From contig LS997562.1 of NCBI GenBank assembly GCA_000469685.2, positions 23,861,802 through 23,925,801 of the forward strand: a stretch of DNA of 64,000 nucleotides, in the 5' to 3' direction. The position numbers and the translations under genes were made by a program. The stretch comes from Haemonchus contortus. Taxonomy: Eukaryota > Nematoda > Chromadorea > Rhabditida > Trichostrongylidae. Below the pieces are notes generated by a model, which saw nothing but the letters and a program-made list of their open reading frames with translations, was not told the DNA's origin and searched no databases. The number at the start of each line of letters is the position of its first letter. Within the stretch, counting starts at the first letter, position 1. Shown here piece after piece: positions 10,137 to 22,497 of the stretch.

Positions 10137-13100
10137 ATGCGACTTCATCAATGGTGGCACAGCTTGCTTATTAGTCTCCCTTTGTTCAACCTTTGCCAGG
10201 TAAGTTGTTACGGTATAGGTGTTCAGATAGATCAGATCCGATCAGATTTATTGGGAGTTAACAACATTAATTACAACAACATATCACAAAACACTGAGAG
10301 ACTACACACATCGATCACAGAGAAATATTACAAAGTAACGGGACTGATCGTACAAAACACAGCGTCAAAAGACAAGTTCTTAACTGAAAAGACTCAGAAT
10401 AACTGAAAATAAACAGTAAACAATTGCTTAAAAGAGGGTCGAAATTGAAAAGCTCAAGTCAAGGAGCAATGTAAACTGGCATTTTATCTTTTTTTTCAAA
10501 ATTTGTTGAGTTATTTCTTTGAAAGTAGGTCAAGATAGGAGGAAGTAGGCTTCGACTTGGCTCCAAGAAGACAACCTACAATCCAAATATGGGAGGGGGG
10601 GGGGGGGGGGAGCGTACATCCGTCTAACGGCAACTGCTCATCAGCCATCATCAGGGTGTTATCTTGCTCTGAGTTACATTAAGAACCATACAACCTCTCC
10701 TTGGTGGCCCTTCAATTTCGAAAAGATTAAATGAAAGGAACTCCTCGCGTGTTCAGGTACAATGCACCCAAGTGATTGATAGTAGTAATAAGGTTGGTCG
10801 GTGTTACAGTGTGGATTCACAAATTATCCATAGCTCTACTCTTATGAATTTGTTGTTGTTTACAATAGGTTCCACGCTTCGACTGATTGTAGCTTTTTTA
10901 TTGGAAGGTGAGTGGAGAGGATGACTACAACGGTGATTTGGAGGCAGTTCGTACAACAACAGAAGTGACTGAAACTTCGAATGAAACTGGCCTAGAAACG
11001 TCTACGACTGCTGGCGACACAGGTTGTTGTTTACATATAGCTTGCTGAACAATTCATGGGAATTAAGATGATCTAAAAAACAATCCAATTAGAAACCTCA
11101 TGGACAGTTTCTACAGGACTTAAAAGTCGAAAGAGCGCACGGGCTCGGTCTTGCGCTCAGAATAATTACCAAGAATAATTACCACTCTTACGAGCGATAC
11201 CTGGTCCAGGACGTTAAAATCAAAAATTAGCCCCTGAGGATCCTTTGATGGTGATTCAGGAAGGATTCTTCAGCTTGGTGTCTTACACAAGGGGTCCATA
11301 GCTAAAGAGATCCGTTTGATTGAAAGTTGAATGCCTCGGTTAGCAAACCAAGGGTAAGCTATTAGGTTGATGCATAATTATTGCGGATTTTTTCGCGGCT
11401 TTTTTTCTCCCGATAGAATTCGATATTGAGTTCGGGTTTTCTCTAGAAATGATCTACTTGATTTCCTCTACAATGTATACTTAGTAAACCATCCGCATAT
11501 TCGCAAAATTAGGCTTAACTACTTCGAGAAAGATTGGAAGGTGGCACAGTCATTTCGCGATCTCAGTAACTTTTCGGCGATCAAATCGGCGATCGAACAA
11601 TCAGCCAGAGCCAGCCACAAATGGGATCTGCCCCTAAATCTGCCATATTCACCAGCAGGAACTCTTATGAATCATCTCGTCAACCGTCCATCGAAAAATG
11701 GCTAGAGAATAGAAATTCTGTCGATTGGATGACTTGATGGCCGATGTCAAGGCGTGGATCGCCCGTAAGGATCAAAACTTCTTCGCTTTTGGGATCCGAC
11801 TAACTAATCAATGGGAAGCAGTGCTTGACGTAGATGGTGAATAAGTTCCGGAATAATTATTTGAATATGTCTTTGCTTAGTATTTCATAAATTTTTTAAG
11901 TAAAATTTGCTGGAAAAAAAATCTGCAATAATTATGCATAAACCTAATGTATAGAGGCAGGTGAAATGCAGGGGGAATAGAAAATATCAAAATAATCGTG
12001 TTTTGACCGCCAGGAAGTCATGTGTGCTTTCACTAGATCACCTAATGAACTATCGCCGAAAAGTTACTGAGATCGCGGAATGACTGGGCCACCTTCAAAA
12101 TTTTCTCGAAGTAGTAAAGCCTAGTTTTGTGAATATGCGGATGGTTTTTTGAGTATATTCTTGTAGAGGAAATCAAGTAGATCATTTCTAGAAAAAACCC
12201 GAACTCATTATTCAAATTCTATCGAGAGAAAAAAAGCCGCGAAAAAATCCGCAATAATTATGCATCAACCTAATAATTTGTGATGAAATCAGCCCATTAT
12301 CAATATGAAGCCGAGAGCTAGTTATAGAAGTGGAAAGCCAACGAAGGACATCGCACCTGTGTCTGCAAGCACCATCTAGTTCCTGAATAGCAGAAAAACG
12401 CACAATCGAGGAAAAAAAGGGGGGGGGGGGTAGTGATCGCAGGATCAAAGTGCGGTGGGTGGGGTATGGTAATTCCTTCCTGAAAATCGCCTAACTCTCG
12501 CCGCACCAGGTCACGCGCAGTCGCGTTATGGAGGAAGAGCTCTAAGTTCCAAGTGGAAGGATACGGTGGCCGCTGCGGAACCACTGCCGCTTGTCGTGGG
12601 AAGGTAGCTGGACGTCCAAGCAGATAGGACTCAAATACAATAGGAATTTCCGTAGTTCGATTTCTAATCATCTTTCCTGCACGTGAAGTAACGGCTTAGT
12701 GTGCCCGGTCTGTTTGGGCCTATTCGTTCATGAACCCCTACGAGCTGAGAAAGCAGCGATTACGATGGTTCGGGCGCGTGCTGCGGCAAGGGCACAAGAA
12801 CAGATATCAGAAACAGGGGAATTCGAAGTTCAACGGAAGCCCTCATGAGGAGCCTCAAAGAGAAGATGGAGGGATGTGATCAGATAGGACCCCATCGAAG
12901 GAAAGGCAAGGCAGAAGATGCCTCAGGAAGGTGTTCTAGTTGTGACATCTTCTGGAAGGGAGTGGCGACATGTAAAAAGAATAGCGACGCGATTACATGG
13001 GCCGGGGAGAACAAGAATTCACAACTGGATTATCAGTAGACACTGAAAGAAACGCTCTCACACTATGATATCACTCGATACTTATAATCACTAGCGACCT

Positions 13101-16100
13101 TCTATCATTCGTACGGCACTGCTAACTATGAATTAGAAGCCTAAGGTACCACACAGCCTTTCTCGTTCACGACCGTTTTTGTAGGCGCTTATCTACGTCT
13201 ACGATTCAATTTTAACGAAAAATAACTAAACGTTCAGAATCAGGCGAACCTATGAACTCGTCCACGATCGCTACAGTCGCTACAGCTTATACCAGTTTAA
13301 CAAGTTATACCGGCCTAACGGGAGCAAGTATAATACCACCTTCAAGAACACGATGTGATAGAGTGGTAAGTCTGAAGGTTCCTTTTACGGATCAAACTGA
13401 ATAGCCTCCCCTACCATAGTACCATATTTTCTGTCACTTTTTGGCACAATCAGTAATCATCAGTATCATTAGTAAAAGAGAAAAGCTCCGGAAGTCGGCT
13501 GTCTTGGAAGCCTGTTTGTAAGACTTATAATGATAGACAGATCAGAGACATATATAATTGAACCAAAGATGACTTTAAGAACCGTCCCGACCGTTGGAGG
13601 TGGGTGCCATCCGGGGAGCTGTGCAGCCTACTGCGATTTCGAGATGACATTACAGTACCAGATGCTAATTTAATGTAATCCTCCCAAGGCTAAATAAATT
13701 ATGAATCTGCATTTTTTTTGCAATGAAATTGTGCCGTGACATACCTTGAGCAGCAGCGATAGATCTCCCTCACTCTGATAACTTCCGCTCCGAGAAGCAG
13801 TCGTATTTTCATGATTTTCTTATTGAGGATGGCTGCACTAGAACAGTAAAATGCTTTGATGGAAGAGTTAGATCCACTACGGATACGGTGGATTGCGAAG
13901 GAGTGTGTGTGATGAAGATGAGCTATGGTCGTAACAGGTACAACGTTCAAAGATGTTGTTTCATTTTTTGCTTGTATATGATAACTGAATAGAGACCACA
14001 AAGATGCAGCATACTCATAGACTCTTACCTTGCTAAATCAACTCAGTCAATTTTTCAAAAAAGCGGGGTTTCAAATCGCATGGGTGGGATTTTGGAGGGT
14101 ATCAAGCCGTCATCCATTCATTCTGTTTTAATCTGGTCACCTTCCTCACCTCTGCCATGAGTATAACGAACCCGTAGAGCAGAAAACATTCACTGCCTGG
14201 ATTAGGCGAAAATTGGCAGGGATCCGAGGAGCTGTGGAAGCTGTGGACCCGAAGAGGTATCATAAGGGTGGACCACGAGACGTAGTATCGTGCTGATGCA
14301 GGAATAATTCGCCCATTCAAATGATTACCCCGAACTGATATGACTCCCTTCGAAATCAATTGTAGCCGTTGAAATGTGACGGCTAAGGTCATGGAATCAA
14401 GTCCCGGATCGATACTTACCCAGGCCAACCAAGCCTTCACAGTACAGTAAAGGCTCCATGTCTTACACGTCTGCCAGGGAGCGGAATTATGTTTTACGAT
14501 GTTCCTAACAACCCCTTTATCGAATGTTCTTGATTCAGGAGGAAGAGAAGATTGTACAGTGGATATTTGGAAGGAGATATGAACTTGATATTCTACTGCC
14601 AAAACATTACTGCTTATCCCGCTACCGTCGTGAACATGTGTTCTGATGTAAAAGTCCAATATCCTCATTTGAGAACGTGAGTCAAGTTCGAAGTTACATC
14701 TAACAGTTCTCGATTTAGCCATCGGAACACCTAAAACAAGGGGTCTGGGTCGTTCCAAGAAGATCTGCAGAAAATTTCGCAATAGTCCAGATTTATCGGA
14801 ATTTTTGGAAGTTTCAGTGGGATTATCACATGCACAGGGACACTGCCCACCTGTATGCTCAAAACTCTGCTTGTGCTCAGCACAGTTGACCCTATAGTGC
14901 CCGAACTGTCTGTCCTTATTTGACGCGTAGTTCCTTGCGAGTTCGAGTCCTCGGCCACTCCACCGCTGAAGCTCATCGAAACTTGTAACAAATATTTGGC
15001 CTCAAAGCCCCCTCAGACCGACTTTGAGCGCTTCCCGATCCAACCCTTCAATGCCGGAAGCAGGAAAGCCAAAGATGAGCCTCGATCTGGTCAACCGAGT
15101 GCGATATCATGAAATCCTCAGGAGGATGGGGTATCATATGGTATCTCTATGAAAACTTCTAGAACGTTCAAGACTTCGTGCGACATCTCGGCCACTCCTC
15201 GTGCAGTGGCGGAACTGTAGCTCACCTGAAATATTGTAGGTATAAGGCTAGATATGGCATCTACCTGAAATATTGTTGCCGTACAAATTATTGTAACAAA
15301 AACGATGTAATGATTCTTCTGCCAAGATTCCACTACCAAGGTGTAAGTTTTGAAAGTTTTCGCGGTACTAGAGAGTAAGAAGGAAGGGGATCGATCTTAA
15401 AACCTGCTCTTTAAAGAGTTGAGGATAAGGGAGTATGCCCAAAGAGTAAACTCGCAAAGGCTTACTACAAACAGTTGCATTTGCAGCTAGACAGGGGCCA
15501 TTCTTAGTCGGTAAGGAGTGCATGAGAAGCTTCTCTTGCTATAATCCGTATAAGATCCGTCCAGGGTGTAGCGATAATAGTTTTGGCAATTTCGGGTATC
15601 CATTCGGCTATTCTCAATAAGGCCATTCATATGCTGAGGACAGTACCTGAAAGTGTTTTCCAATACGACAGCGTTGAGTAGGATGGCTTGGACGAGGCTA
15701 CTCGAATTCGATGCTATAAAAGGTTGCCAGAATGGCGGGGAAGTAGATGGTGGTCGGTACTTTCAATGCACGAGCGTCTTCATTTAACGGTCTTTTGAAA
15801 TTTCATCAGGACCGCTGCCGATTTAAACCCCAGTATTGCCTTAGGGGCTTCATGTTAGGTGGAACTGGAATAAGAGAACGAGGTGATTGTAAAGGCAACC
15901 TGTATGTCCTATGTCAATTTGCACTCTCGAGAGCTCCATCTTTGATGGACTTCGAGGTCAGCCGCCGAATATCGGGCAATTCGATGGCATTATGGGAGGA
16001 GAGAGCTGGGAAGAGGGGGAGGGGAGGGGTAAAGGTGAATAAAAACTAACAGTTGCAAACTACTTCCTCTGCTGAAACAAGCAGGCTCTCGTGGATTACC

Positions 16101-19100
16101 TCAGTCCACATAACATTGTTAGTTGGTTTACCTGCACATCCTTTGAGTTTCGCTGGATTTACCTGGACAGTCCTTCAGGAAAACATCGATCAGCTCTATT
16201 TCGAGTACTTTGCCATATTTGCAACATTGACAACGATAGTCATTCTGGCTCTATGGCCTGCTGTGTGAGTATCTAAGCGATTTTTTTGAAATCAAGAGGA
16301 AATCAAAAAGGTTATGTGAATTGGAAAATAAGCGATATGATTTCAGCTTGATTTTCGTACAGAGAAACGAAGAACGAAAGTTATCCACCGTGCTCTATCA
16401 GCCATTGGATTCAGAAGTGCTCAAATCGGCGAAAGCTCCCGAAATGAAAAAGGTATATCTCAATTGAAGTCAGCTTTCACTGTCTACCGACCTGAAGGTT
16501 CCATTCTTAGAGTTACACGTTACTGTCCATCGATTGCGAGGCAAGATCGCGCCATGTCCTTTTCGGCTCTAAGCACCTGGATGAAGTAATAACTAAGCTG
16601 TAGTAGTAGTAGTAGTAATAATAATAACCAGTCAGCTTAATCACCTGACGGACTGTTACTCGTTCCAGTTGTATAATCGAAAGGACAACGCTCGCTTGAA
16701 CATCCAGGCTTCGAGGTTGGGCGGGAAGGAAGTGGTCGAAGGTGATGATATAGTTGATTCAATGGGAAAGGGAAGGGGGAGGTGGGGGCGAGGGGTTAGT
16801 GGGATGGAAGGTGGGAGTGGAGGATCGACAAATCTCCTCTGCAACGTGCTCTTGGACGACTGGATCGGCATGAGCAGTTTCCGACGTTAGCCACATGTGT
16901 AATTCCGATGCACAGTACGAGAATTTTCTCAGGAGGCTGTTCTGAAAGCTCCCGTTTGCAGGAGAGATATCCAAAACCAATGACTGGCCAGCTGTCGTTC
17001 TGGGATCTGTGCAGAGAGCTGACGAACATGGAACTTCGCTTGAGGTTTCTTATTTTTTTCAAATTAGTGCAATTGAGCAAGTAGTGTAGAGCTGAGTTTG
17101 CAAAAGAGAGCCACTGAAGCTGAGTGCTCAGCGCTTTTCTGAGAAGACAAGGTGAAGAGGCACCAGTGGCCAGTGGGTAGCGCAGCTACTGGATCGACAA
17201 GATCTACCTTTCTGCCAGAATTTCACATTCACGGACCACCGTGCGATTAATCCGCCGTCGATGACGATCTCTTAAGACTGTCAAGACTCGAGTTAAGAAA
17301 AGAGTGTTCCGACCCGACTACAGGTTGCGATGGACAGCTTACCCAGATCCGACGGAAGAGTGGCACCTAGCACCTATGCTCGTTGTGGATGATATGAGTA
17401 GCGGGAGGAAGAGAGGACATATTCTATTAATTTGATTTGGTCACTACAAGGTGACCAAATCAAGACTTTGAAATGTCAGTTTGGTATTCCTAACTGCGAG
17501 CCACATTGAACCTATGCAGGTCAGAATCTAACAAGAGATTCCGAATGGTAGGCCCGCATGTAGCCAGGTTGTGGTAATCTGGATTTCAATGGTTCAGAAA
17601 CCAGAGCTAAGGCTTACTCGGCTGTCAGCTTTCTCCACGATGATCGCATTCATTTTTTTTTGTGAAGTGAAGTAAAGTAAAGTTTTTTTCCATTTACAGA
17701 AGGCCGTGTACGAATTTGAAACCACATTCACAGCCTAGCTACAAGATGTATCAACATTTTGCTGGTGGTTATGGCCACAAACTGGTGAAGGTGAGGTGAA
17801 CGTCATTTACTGACCACACCCTGTTAGGAGCCTTAGCCTCATTTAAGGACGAAACATTACCAATTCAGGTCGAACGGACTACGCTTGTCAGTTACGAGCA
17901 GTACATCCTTACCCAGCTAATGGAGCTGGGTCCATACGTCTATGATTGGAGACCGTTTGAGCTTGTTTCACTTCTTTCGCAGGCTGCTGTATGTTTTCAA
18001 GATGGAAGATTCCTCCAGAATGATAATTCATTGTAACTAATGATTTTCAAGGATCTTTTCGAGGGAGAAGCCACTATGCTTACAATACGAACTCCTATTG
18101 CCATCATAGGAGACATCAGAGGACAGTAAGTTATGAATCTAACGCTGGGGTATCAAGGTATTCGCTCTCTGAATATCTGATTCATTGACTCCTTGAAAAT
18201 TGCTGTCTTTGCTGAAAATCAATCTCGACAAATGCCAGCTGAACTTCTTCTATAAAAAAGGGGAAGGGAGAGAGGTTATCGCCAGAAACCTTTGTATTAT
18301 CAGTGACATAGAAAAATGGATATACGCTTCGTTTTAAAGGCACCGTTCACGATAATTTCGGTTAACCCAGATCATTACGAAAAAATGGAAGATAAGATCG
18401 AAACTAGTGCGACTGAGGTGAAGAAACTGCGTGCATCGGTGTTTCCAAACCGAAAAAAGGCTTCGAAAAATTGTAAAAAGGGGGCTGGACGAGAATGATA
18501 CCAGAAAAATGAAGAAGAGTGGGGCGTTCGGACGAGCTACACTGCATACAATGTGTCACACTGCATGCGTGTGGGTCCTGGTGCGAATAACAGATTATGG
18601 TAAGCAAACATTCATTATTTTATAAGCACAAGTAAACAAAAAAAACCCTCGTAACAGCAAAAGTAGCTCACCTTTCTCAGCCTCTAAGAGTAGGAAATTG
18701 AATAAGGGATCGCGGCAGCAAAAAGAAAAAGAGAGGAAAAAAGAATGGGAGAAAAACATCGTCTCATCACTCTGCGATTAGCTGATTGTGTGTGGGTCCT
18801 AGAACGAATAGTTGCATCTGTATTGTCTCGAAACTCGCCTGACGTGAATCGATCGAGAGACGGGAAAGCGAACTACGGCAGCAACGGGGCTTCCACTATG
18901 CCCTAAGCTCCGAGATTATGGGAGCGAGAGAGTCCCTTCTACAACCCATGGGGGCCGCTAAGTATTAATAAGGTAAAAACTCAATAACTTTTTTATCGTG
19001 CCTTTAAAAGACGATTTCCCTGCTATCCTGATGAAGAGACTGCTTAACCCGAACTAGGAAGGGTCAAGAGGTGCCCAGAAAGGTCAATTGCTCAATATAC

Positions 19101-21417
19101 TACTCCTGGGGAGATAAAATCTTGACTTTCGCTTGTTTTGGCTTCCACGAGAGATAATGTAAGCCTAATACTCATCCAAACAATGGGAGGCGATTGTGTG
19201 GAGCATTCCAAGCTGATTGTGAGATTGGTCCTAAGGAACCTTCATTTAGATACCAAGACCTGCATCGATGGCTATGTATAGCGGGTTTTCCACCACGACA
19301 GAAGGTATTGTTTCTGGGTGGTGTCATCGACTCTGGAGAACCAGGATCACTTGACTGCCTGGCATTCATCGCTGCTATGAAGGCACGGAGCTTTTATCCT
19401 CGGAATTTTCATTTGATAATTTTCAGAATTTTTTTCTGGTGAAAACAGGGCTTTTCATTAAGGTGCGCTTCCCACATGATGTGTTTTACATCAGAGGAAT
19501 GGGTGAAATCTTACCAATTAAGTTTCAATCCCGATTTGGTAAACGAAACGACTCCGCTGTTCAGTCGTAAGTGATTTTATAACAGCTGTGCAACTTCTTA
19601 GATAGTAAAACACTGCTATCATCTGGACACCCAAATGCAAGTCGACCGTAACCCTAACGAATTCGGGGAGAGGGGAGGGGGATGGGACAGTAACGGAAAG
19701 CTGATCGTGAGATGAGAGCGATGACTGACATATCGCGACACGGAGTCTGTATTCCGAACGTAGTGTACCTTTCGTCGCGGAACTTCCGACGTCAATTCAT
19801 TATTAAGCTGGTCCCTGCCCAAGGGTCAGGCAAACTTTTCTACCAAAAGCTCTTGCAAATACCACTTGTAGGAATGACATCTTCATCTGTCCTTTTTATA
19901 TTATATCCTTTTTTCTCAGCCAAAAAAAGAAGATTTTTCTCAGAAGAATTTCAGCGCTGCAACCCGTCTTTGTAACAACCTTCCATTGTTGGCACGGATA
20001 TCGAATCGTGTTCTAGCTGTTTACAGTGGCCTATCACATGAGGTAAGGTTCATTGTGGCAAAATCAAATGGCAAATGATGAAAAAAAGGCTTCGAGAATC
20101 ATAGGGTCGTTGCGATGACTTGTACCAACATCCGCCAGGGCTTATCGGGTACAAGAGGATACTTTATTCCCCGAAACGTATTTGCTACCATTTACCTGAA
20201 CTCAAAGAGATGACAGACTTGGTAGTCCTCGATTCAAGCTTCAATTGCTGACGTAGTTTTGCACTATTCTGCACTATCCCATCTCCGTTCAAATGAAATA
20301 TCCAAATTGAACGATATGCGTAGAACATGTGAGATCAATGTAAGCTCTAGAGCTCGTTGAATAGACGTGAGTCCTCCATACCTCTGGGGTCAATTAAATG
20401 TGAGATCAATGTAAGCTCTGGAGCTCGTTGAATAGATGAGTCCTCCATACCTCTGGGGTCAACTAACTGGTACCATACTAGCCTGAAAGTATAAAAGCAC
20501 TGACCTGTACATCAGGTTGCCACCGCAAGGCATTGTATAGGCCCCACACGCATTCTACTGCAATTTCAAATAGACGTCAGTTGCAAGGCGCATTCCAAAA
20601 GGGCTCAAATCTTGATATTTTTATACGTTTAGCTATCGAACTACGAATGCATCGAAGCTGTGAAACGACCATTCACCCTTGCCGACATGCCTACACTGGC
20701 TAAGGACTTGATTTTCAGTGAACCAACAACTCGAATCCATATGTATCGAAAAGCTACAGGTAGGAGCTGCAGGCTCGACAGTTCTTCAGCTAGTAGTTAT
20801 ATCGGGGACATTTAATAGGCAGTTCCCATTAACGATTTTAGGCTTATGCCGGTTCTTAGTATTGTAGGTCAATCCCTCTTCTTCCCTTATCCAGCTTCCT
20901 GCTAAGCTTTTTTGGGAATGTTGTTCAGGAATAAGAGTCTTCCCCTGGAAGAGAATCCGGTAGGGTGTTTAACGCTCAGTCAGTTCAGTGGCTTCAGGTC
21001 TGACTGGGCTTCTGTTAAGAGACCCAATTACTGAGATATATGAATCATACAAAACTGCAAGGAGCACCTAGAAGGCACTAGTTCTATCGATCTAGCGTAC
21101 CCAAACTTACGATAACAAAACGATTCCGAATTGTGACTGCCTTTCAGAAAGTAGCTCTGGAACATTCGGTTTTGGTGCAGTAAATCGTGTATGCCGTGAT
21201 ATGGGGGTCAGTGAGCACTTCCTCTGGATCATCCTTAAATCCATCTTCAAATCTCCTGTCAAACTTAATACAAGTAATTCAGCTGAAGCTCATTGTTAGA
21301 GCTAGAAACCCACTTGATAATGGCATATGTTGGCTAGGAAGCAAGAATCGACTCATCAGTATATGGAGTGCTCCAACGAAAGCATCGAAGAGGGTGAAGA
21401 TCACGTCCTCATTATGA
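10137..21417 (+). CDS. Receptor-like membrane pseudophosphatase (PPP fold)
   Basis: Nineteen exons join in frame (677 codons plus stop): 10137-10199, 10908-11022, 13277-13365, 13569-13654, 14539-14676, 14818-14872, 15163-15340, 16105-16264, 16347-16452, 16669-16781, 17700-17790, 17869-17988, 18052-18125, 19250-19382, 19463-19566, 19955-20042, 20633-20759, 21148-21206, 21283-21417. Domains: signal peptide (1-21, ending FNLCQ); a Thr/Ser-rich stalk (about 22-90); a Cys-rich ectodomain with two N-glycosylation sequons (NET, NIT), starting GCHPGSCAAYC and ending YLKYCCRTNYCNK; one membrane span (about 277-299, FAIFATLTTIVILALWPAV) followed by basic QRNEERK; a linker; then a PP1/PPP-type domain from about 399. 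Its landmarks align in order with PP1: GDIRGQ for GDIHGQ, GGVIDSG for GDYVDRG, RGMGE for RGNHE, VYSGLS for CHGGLS, RARN for RAHQ, and SAP. Almost all metal and catalytic residues are therefore gone although the frame is open, so it should be an inactive scaffold or binding domain. The intron after 19382 has a GC donor. Exons between 13.2 and 16.3 kb are less certain. Two adjacent genes (secreted Cys-rich protein and phosphatase) remain an alternative. Confidence 0.6.
10589..10610 (+). repeat. Poly-G run in intron
   Basis: A nearly pure guanine tract (gggaggggg and onward) of about 20 bases in the first intron of the receptor-like gene. It could form G-quadruplex structure and is prone to sequencing error. 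Confidence 0.7.
11363..12272 (+). mobile_element. Composite mariner remnant with shared TIRs
   Basis: The left end ggttgatgcataattattg, an internal end at about 11925-11946 and an inverted copy at about 12045-12272 all share the same terminal repeat, with TA at the outer borders. Between the first two, the plus strand keeps mariner C-terminal pieces: DLPLNLPYSPAGT and, after decay, NQWEAVLDVDGE, TAA. The last 230 bp is an inverted copy of the left end. The interpretation is a deleted mariner with a second terminal fragment beside it, all inside intron 2 of the receptor-like gene. Confidence 0.65.
12318..12671 (-). pseudogene. Mariner transposase fragment
   Basis: The minus-strand frame contains NLELFLHNATARDLVRRELG and ITIPHPPHFDPAI, matching the mariner block around the second catalytic Asp (HDNARPH, then HPPYSPDLAP). 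The catalytic Asp in the HDN motif is not preserved. A run of ten G at 12421-12430 interrupts it. Confidence 0.5.
12735..13000 (+). pseudogene. Non-LTR retrotransposon 3' fragment
   Basis: The plus strand contains KQRLRWFGRVLRQGHKNR, then frame-shifted pieces resembling the RTE/endonuclease-reverse-transcriptase C-terminus (a basic GRPRRRW-like block followed by a region ending FWKGVATCKK). Several frameshifts are present. The fragment lies in intron 2 of the receptor-like gene. Confidence 0.5.
14380..14450 (+). repeat. SINE fragment
   Basis: ggaatcaagtcccggatcga followed by ccaggccaaccaagccttca matches the B box and following block of the window's SINE. The A-box half and the 3' half are missing. 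Confidence 0.55.
15005..15130 (+). pseudogene. Mariner N-terminal fragment
   Basis: Reads NAGSRKAKDEPRSGQPSAIS, then a stop and degraded sequence, resembling the mariner linker between the two helix-turn-helix motifs (KDEPRSGRPS). It lies just upstream of the exon carrying the CCRTNYCN motif. Confidence 0.5.
16598..16628 (+). repeat. (TAG)n/(TAA)n microsatellite
   Basis: About ten trinucleotides, tagtagtag changing to taataataa, in an intron of the receptor-like gene. Confidence 0.85.
20331..20463 (+). repeat. Two-copy tandem duplication
   Basis: A unit of about 66 bp starting tgtgagatcaatgtaagctc and ending cctctggggtcaa occurs twice in direct tandem with few differences. It is followed by a SINE fragment. 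Both lie in the intron before the exon at 20633. Confidence 0.8.
20480..20560 (+). repeat. SINE 3' fragment
   Basis: Contains gtataaaagcactgacctgt, a ggttgccaccgcaaggcatt block and tataggccccacacgcattc: the middle and 3' part of the SINE family. Confidence 0.6.
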
Positions 21418-22052
21418 CTTTTCGTTTCCTTTTTAAGTTCTGGTGTTCTTGGCGCATCCCACTAGAGTTGCTATTATTTCAGTATTCAGAATCTCTCAAA
21501 AATGACTTTCTTTTAACCCTTTTGGTAACCACATTATTTTCAGGCTGCCATGATAAGCATTCATTCAAACTTCCTCATTCATGTGTACACTTTGGAAAAA
21601 CAAAGACATAGAAAATGATTGAAGATCGATATTTATTTATACAGTTACCGTAGTACAACAAAATTACTCGTTAATTTTGGCATAGAAACTTAATTTAATA
21701 AAAGTTTTCGAATTTAAATTGGTTTCACATTTTCCAAATATAATGGCTGAGCATTATTTCGAGCGCTTTCCTCTTGTTTTTAGGCAAACAAACCATTCGA
21801 AAATTCAAGTAATTACACCCAAAATTTTCTATCTTCCCTACCAGTGCCGTGGGTTGAGAAAACGTCGATGAATGTTGCATTGGATACGATGATGAGGCTG
21901 GGACTAGGCTTCAGGGGAGGGATAAGTACAGAAATCAACCTGAACAAGGAGTAAACGCACCACCACAGGCAAGGGTGTAAGGGGAAAATTGGCTTGTTAT
22001 ATAGAAATTACCAGAAGGAATTCTGACCATCGGAACCACTTACTCCACGTAC

Positions 22053-22271
22053 TTAAGCCTTCTCGTGCATGCCTTGCAGTATGGGATCCAACCTTCCGTC
22101 TCGTTCCAGCTTATCGGGTTCACCGCCTGTTTTTGGTTCTCTAAAGGTTCTATCAACTCCAGGAGCGCCAATCCTCCTTGGGACTGGGGGGATTGTTTTC
22201 GGAGTTGATGGAACAAGTGGTACCTCCTGGAGGAGACAGCGCCTTAAAGTCATCATTGCCGACGTGTTCAT
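22053..22271 (-). CDS. Possible small Pro-rich protein
   Basis: A 72-residue minus-strand frame begins MNTSAMMTLRRCLLQEVPLV, continues with a Pro/Arg-rich section (PKTIPPVPRRIGAPG) and ends GMHEKA. No family is recognised. It lies divergent to cuticle collagen 1, 360 bp upstream of its start, and may be a chance frame. Confidence 0.25.
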   Translation of the reverse strand: MNTSAMMTLRRCLLQEVPLVPSTPKTIPPVPRRIGAPGVDRTFREPKTGGEPDKLERDGRLDPILQGMHEKA

Positions 22272-22497
22272 TTCGCCTACTTCCCCAAACCTCCGACTAA
22301 GGGATCGGTAGCGCGCGGGATCTGCCTCTACCAGACAGTTCCCCTTTTATGTCCACCTTCGAAATGGGTGGTGTAGATTCTACCGATTGAAGATAAAGAA
22401 GATCGACGGCCGTTTTTTCATGGCCATAAACGGACGCTCGTTTTGCCCTGCACTCGATACGGGCCCGTTTTTTCAGGAGACGTTCGATCCATCCACC

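Noticed and set aside
14102..14782. 226-codon open frame on the minus strand
   Set aside because: It runs antisense across the coding exon at 14539-14676 and a SINE fragment, has no domain, and its composition follows the plus-strand coding bias.
15747..16049. 100-codon plus-strand frame MVVGTFNARASSFNGLLKFH
   Set aside because: It lies between two receptor-gene exons; its frame does not join either neighbour and the Cys spacing does not continue the ectodomain pattern, so it was left as intron.
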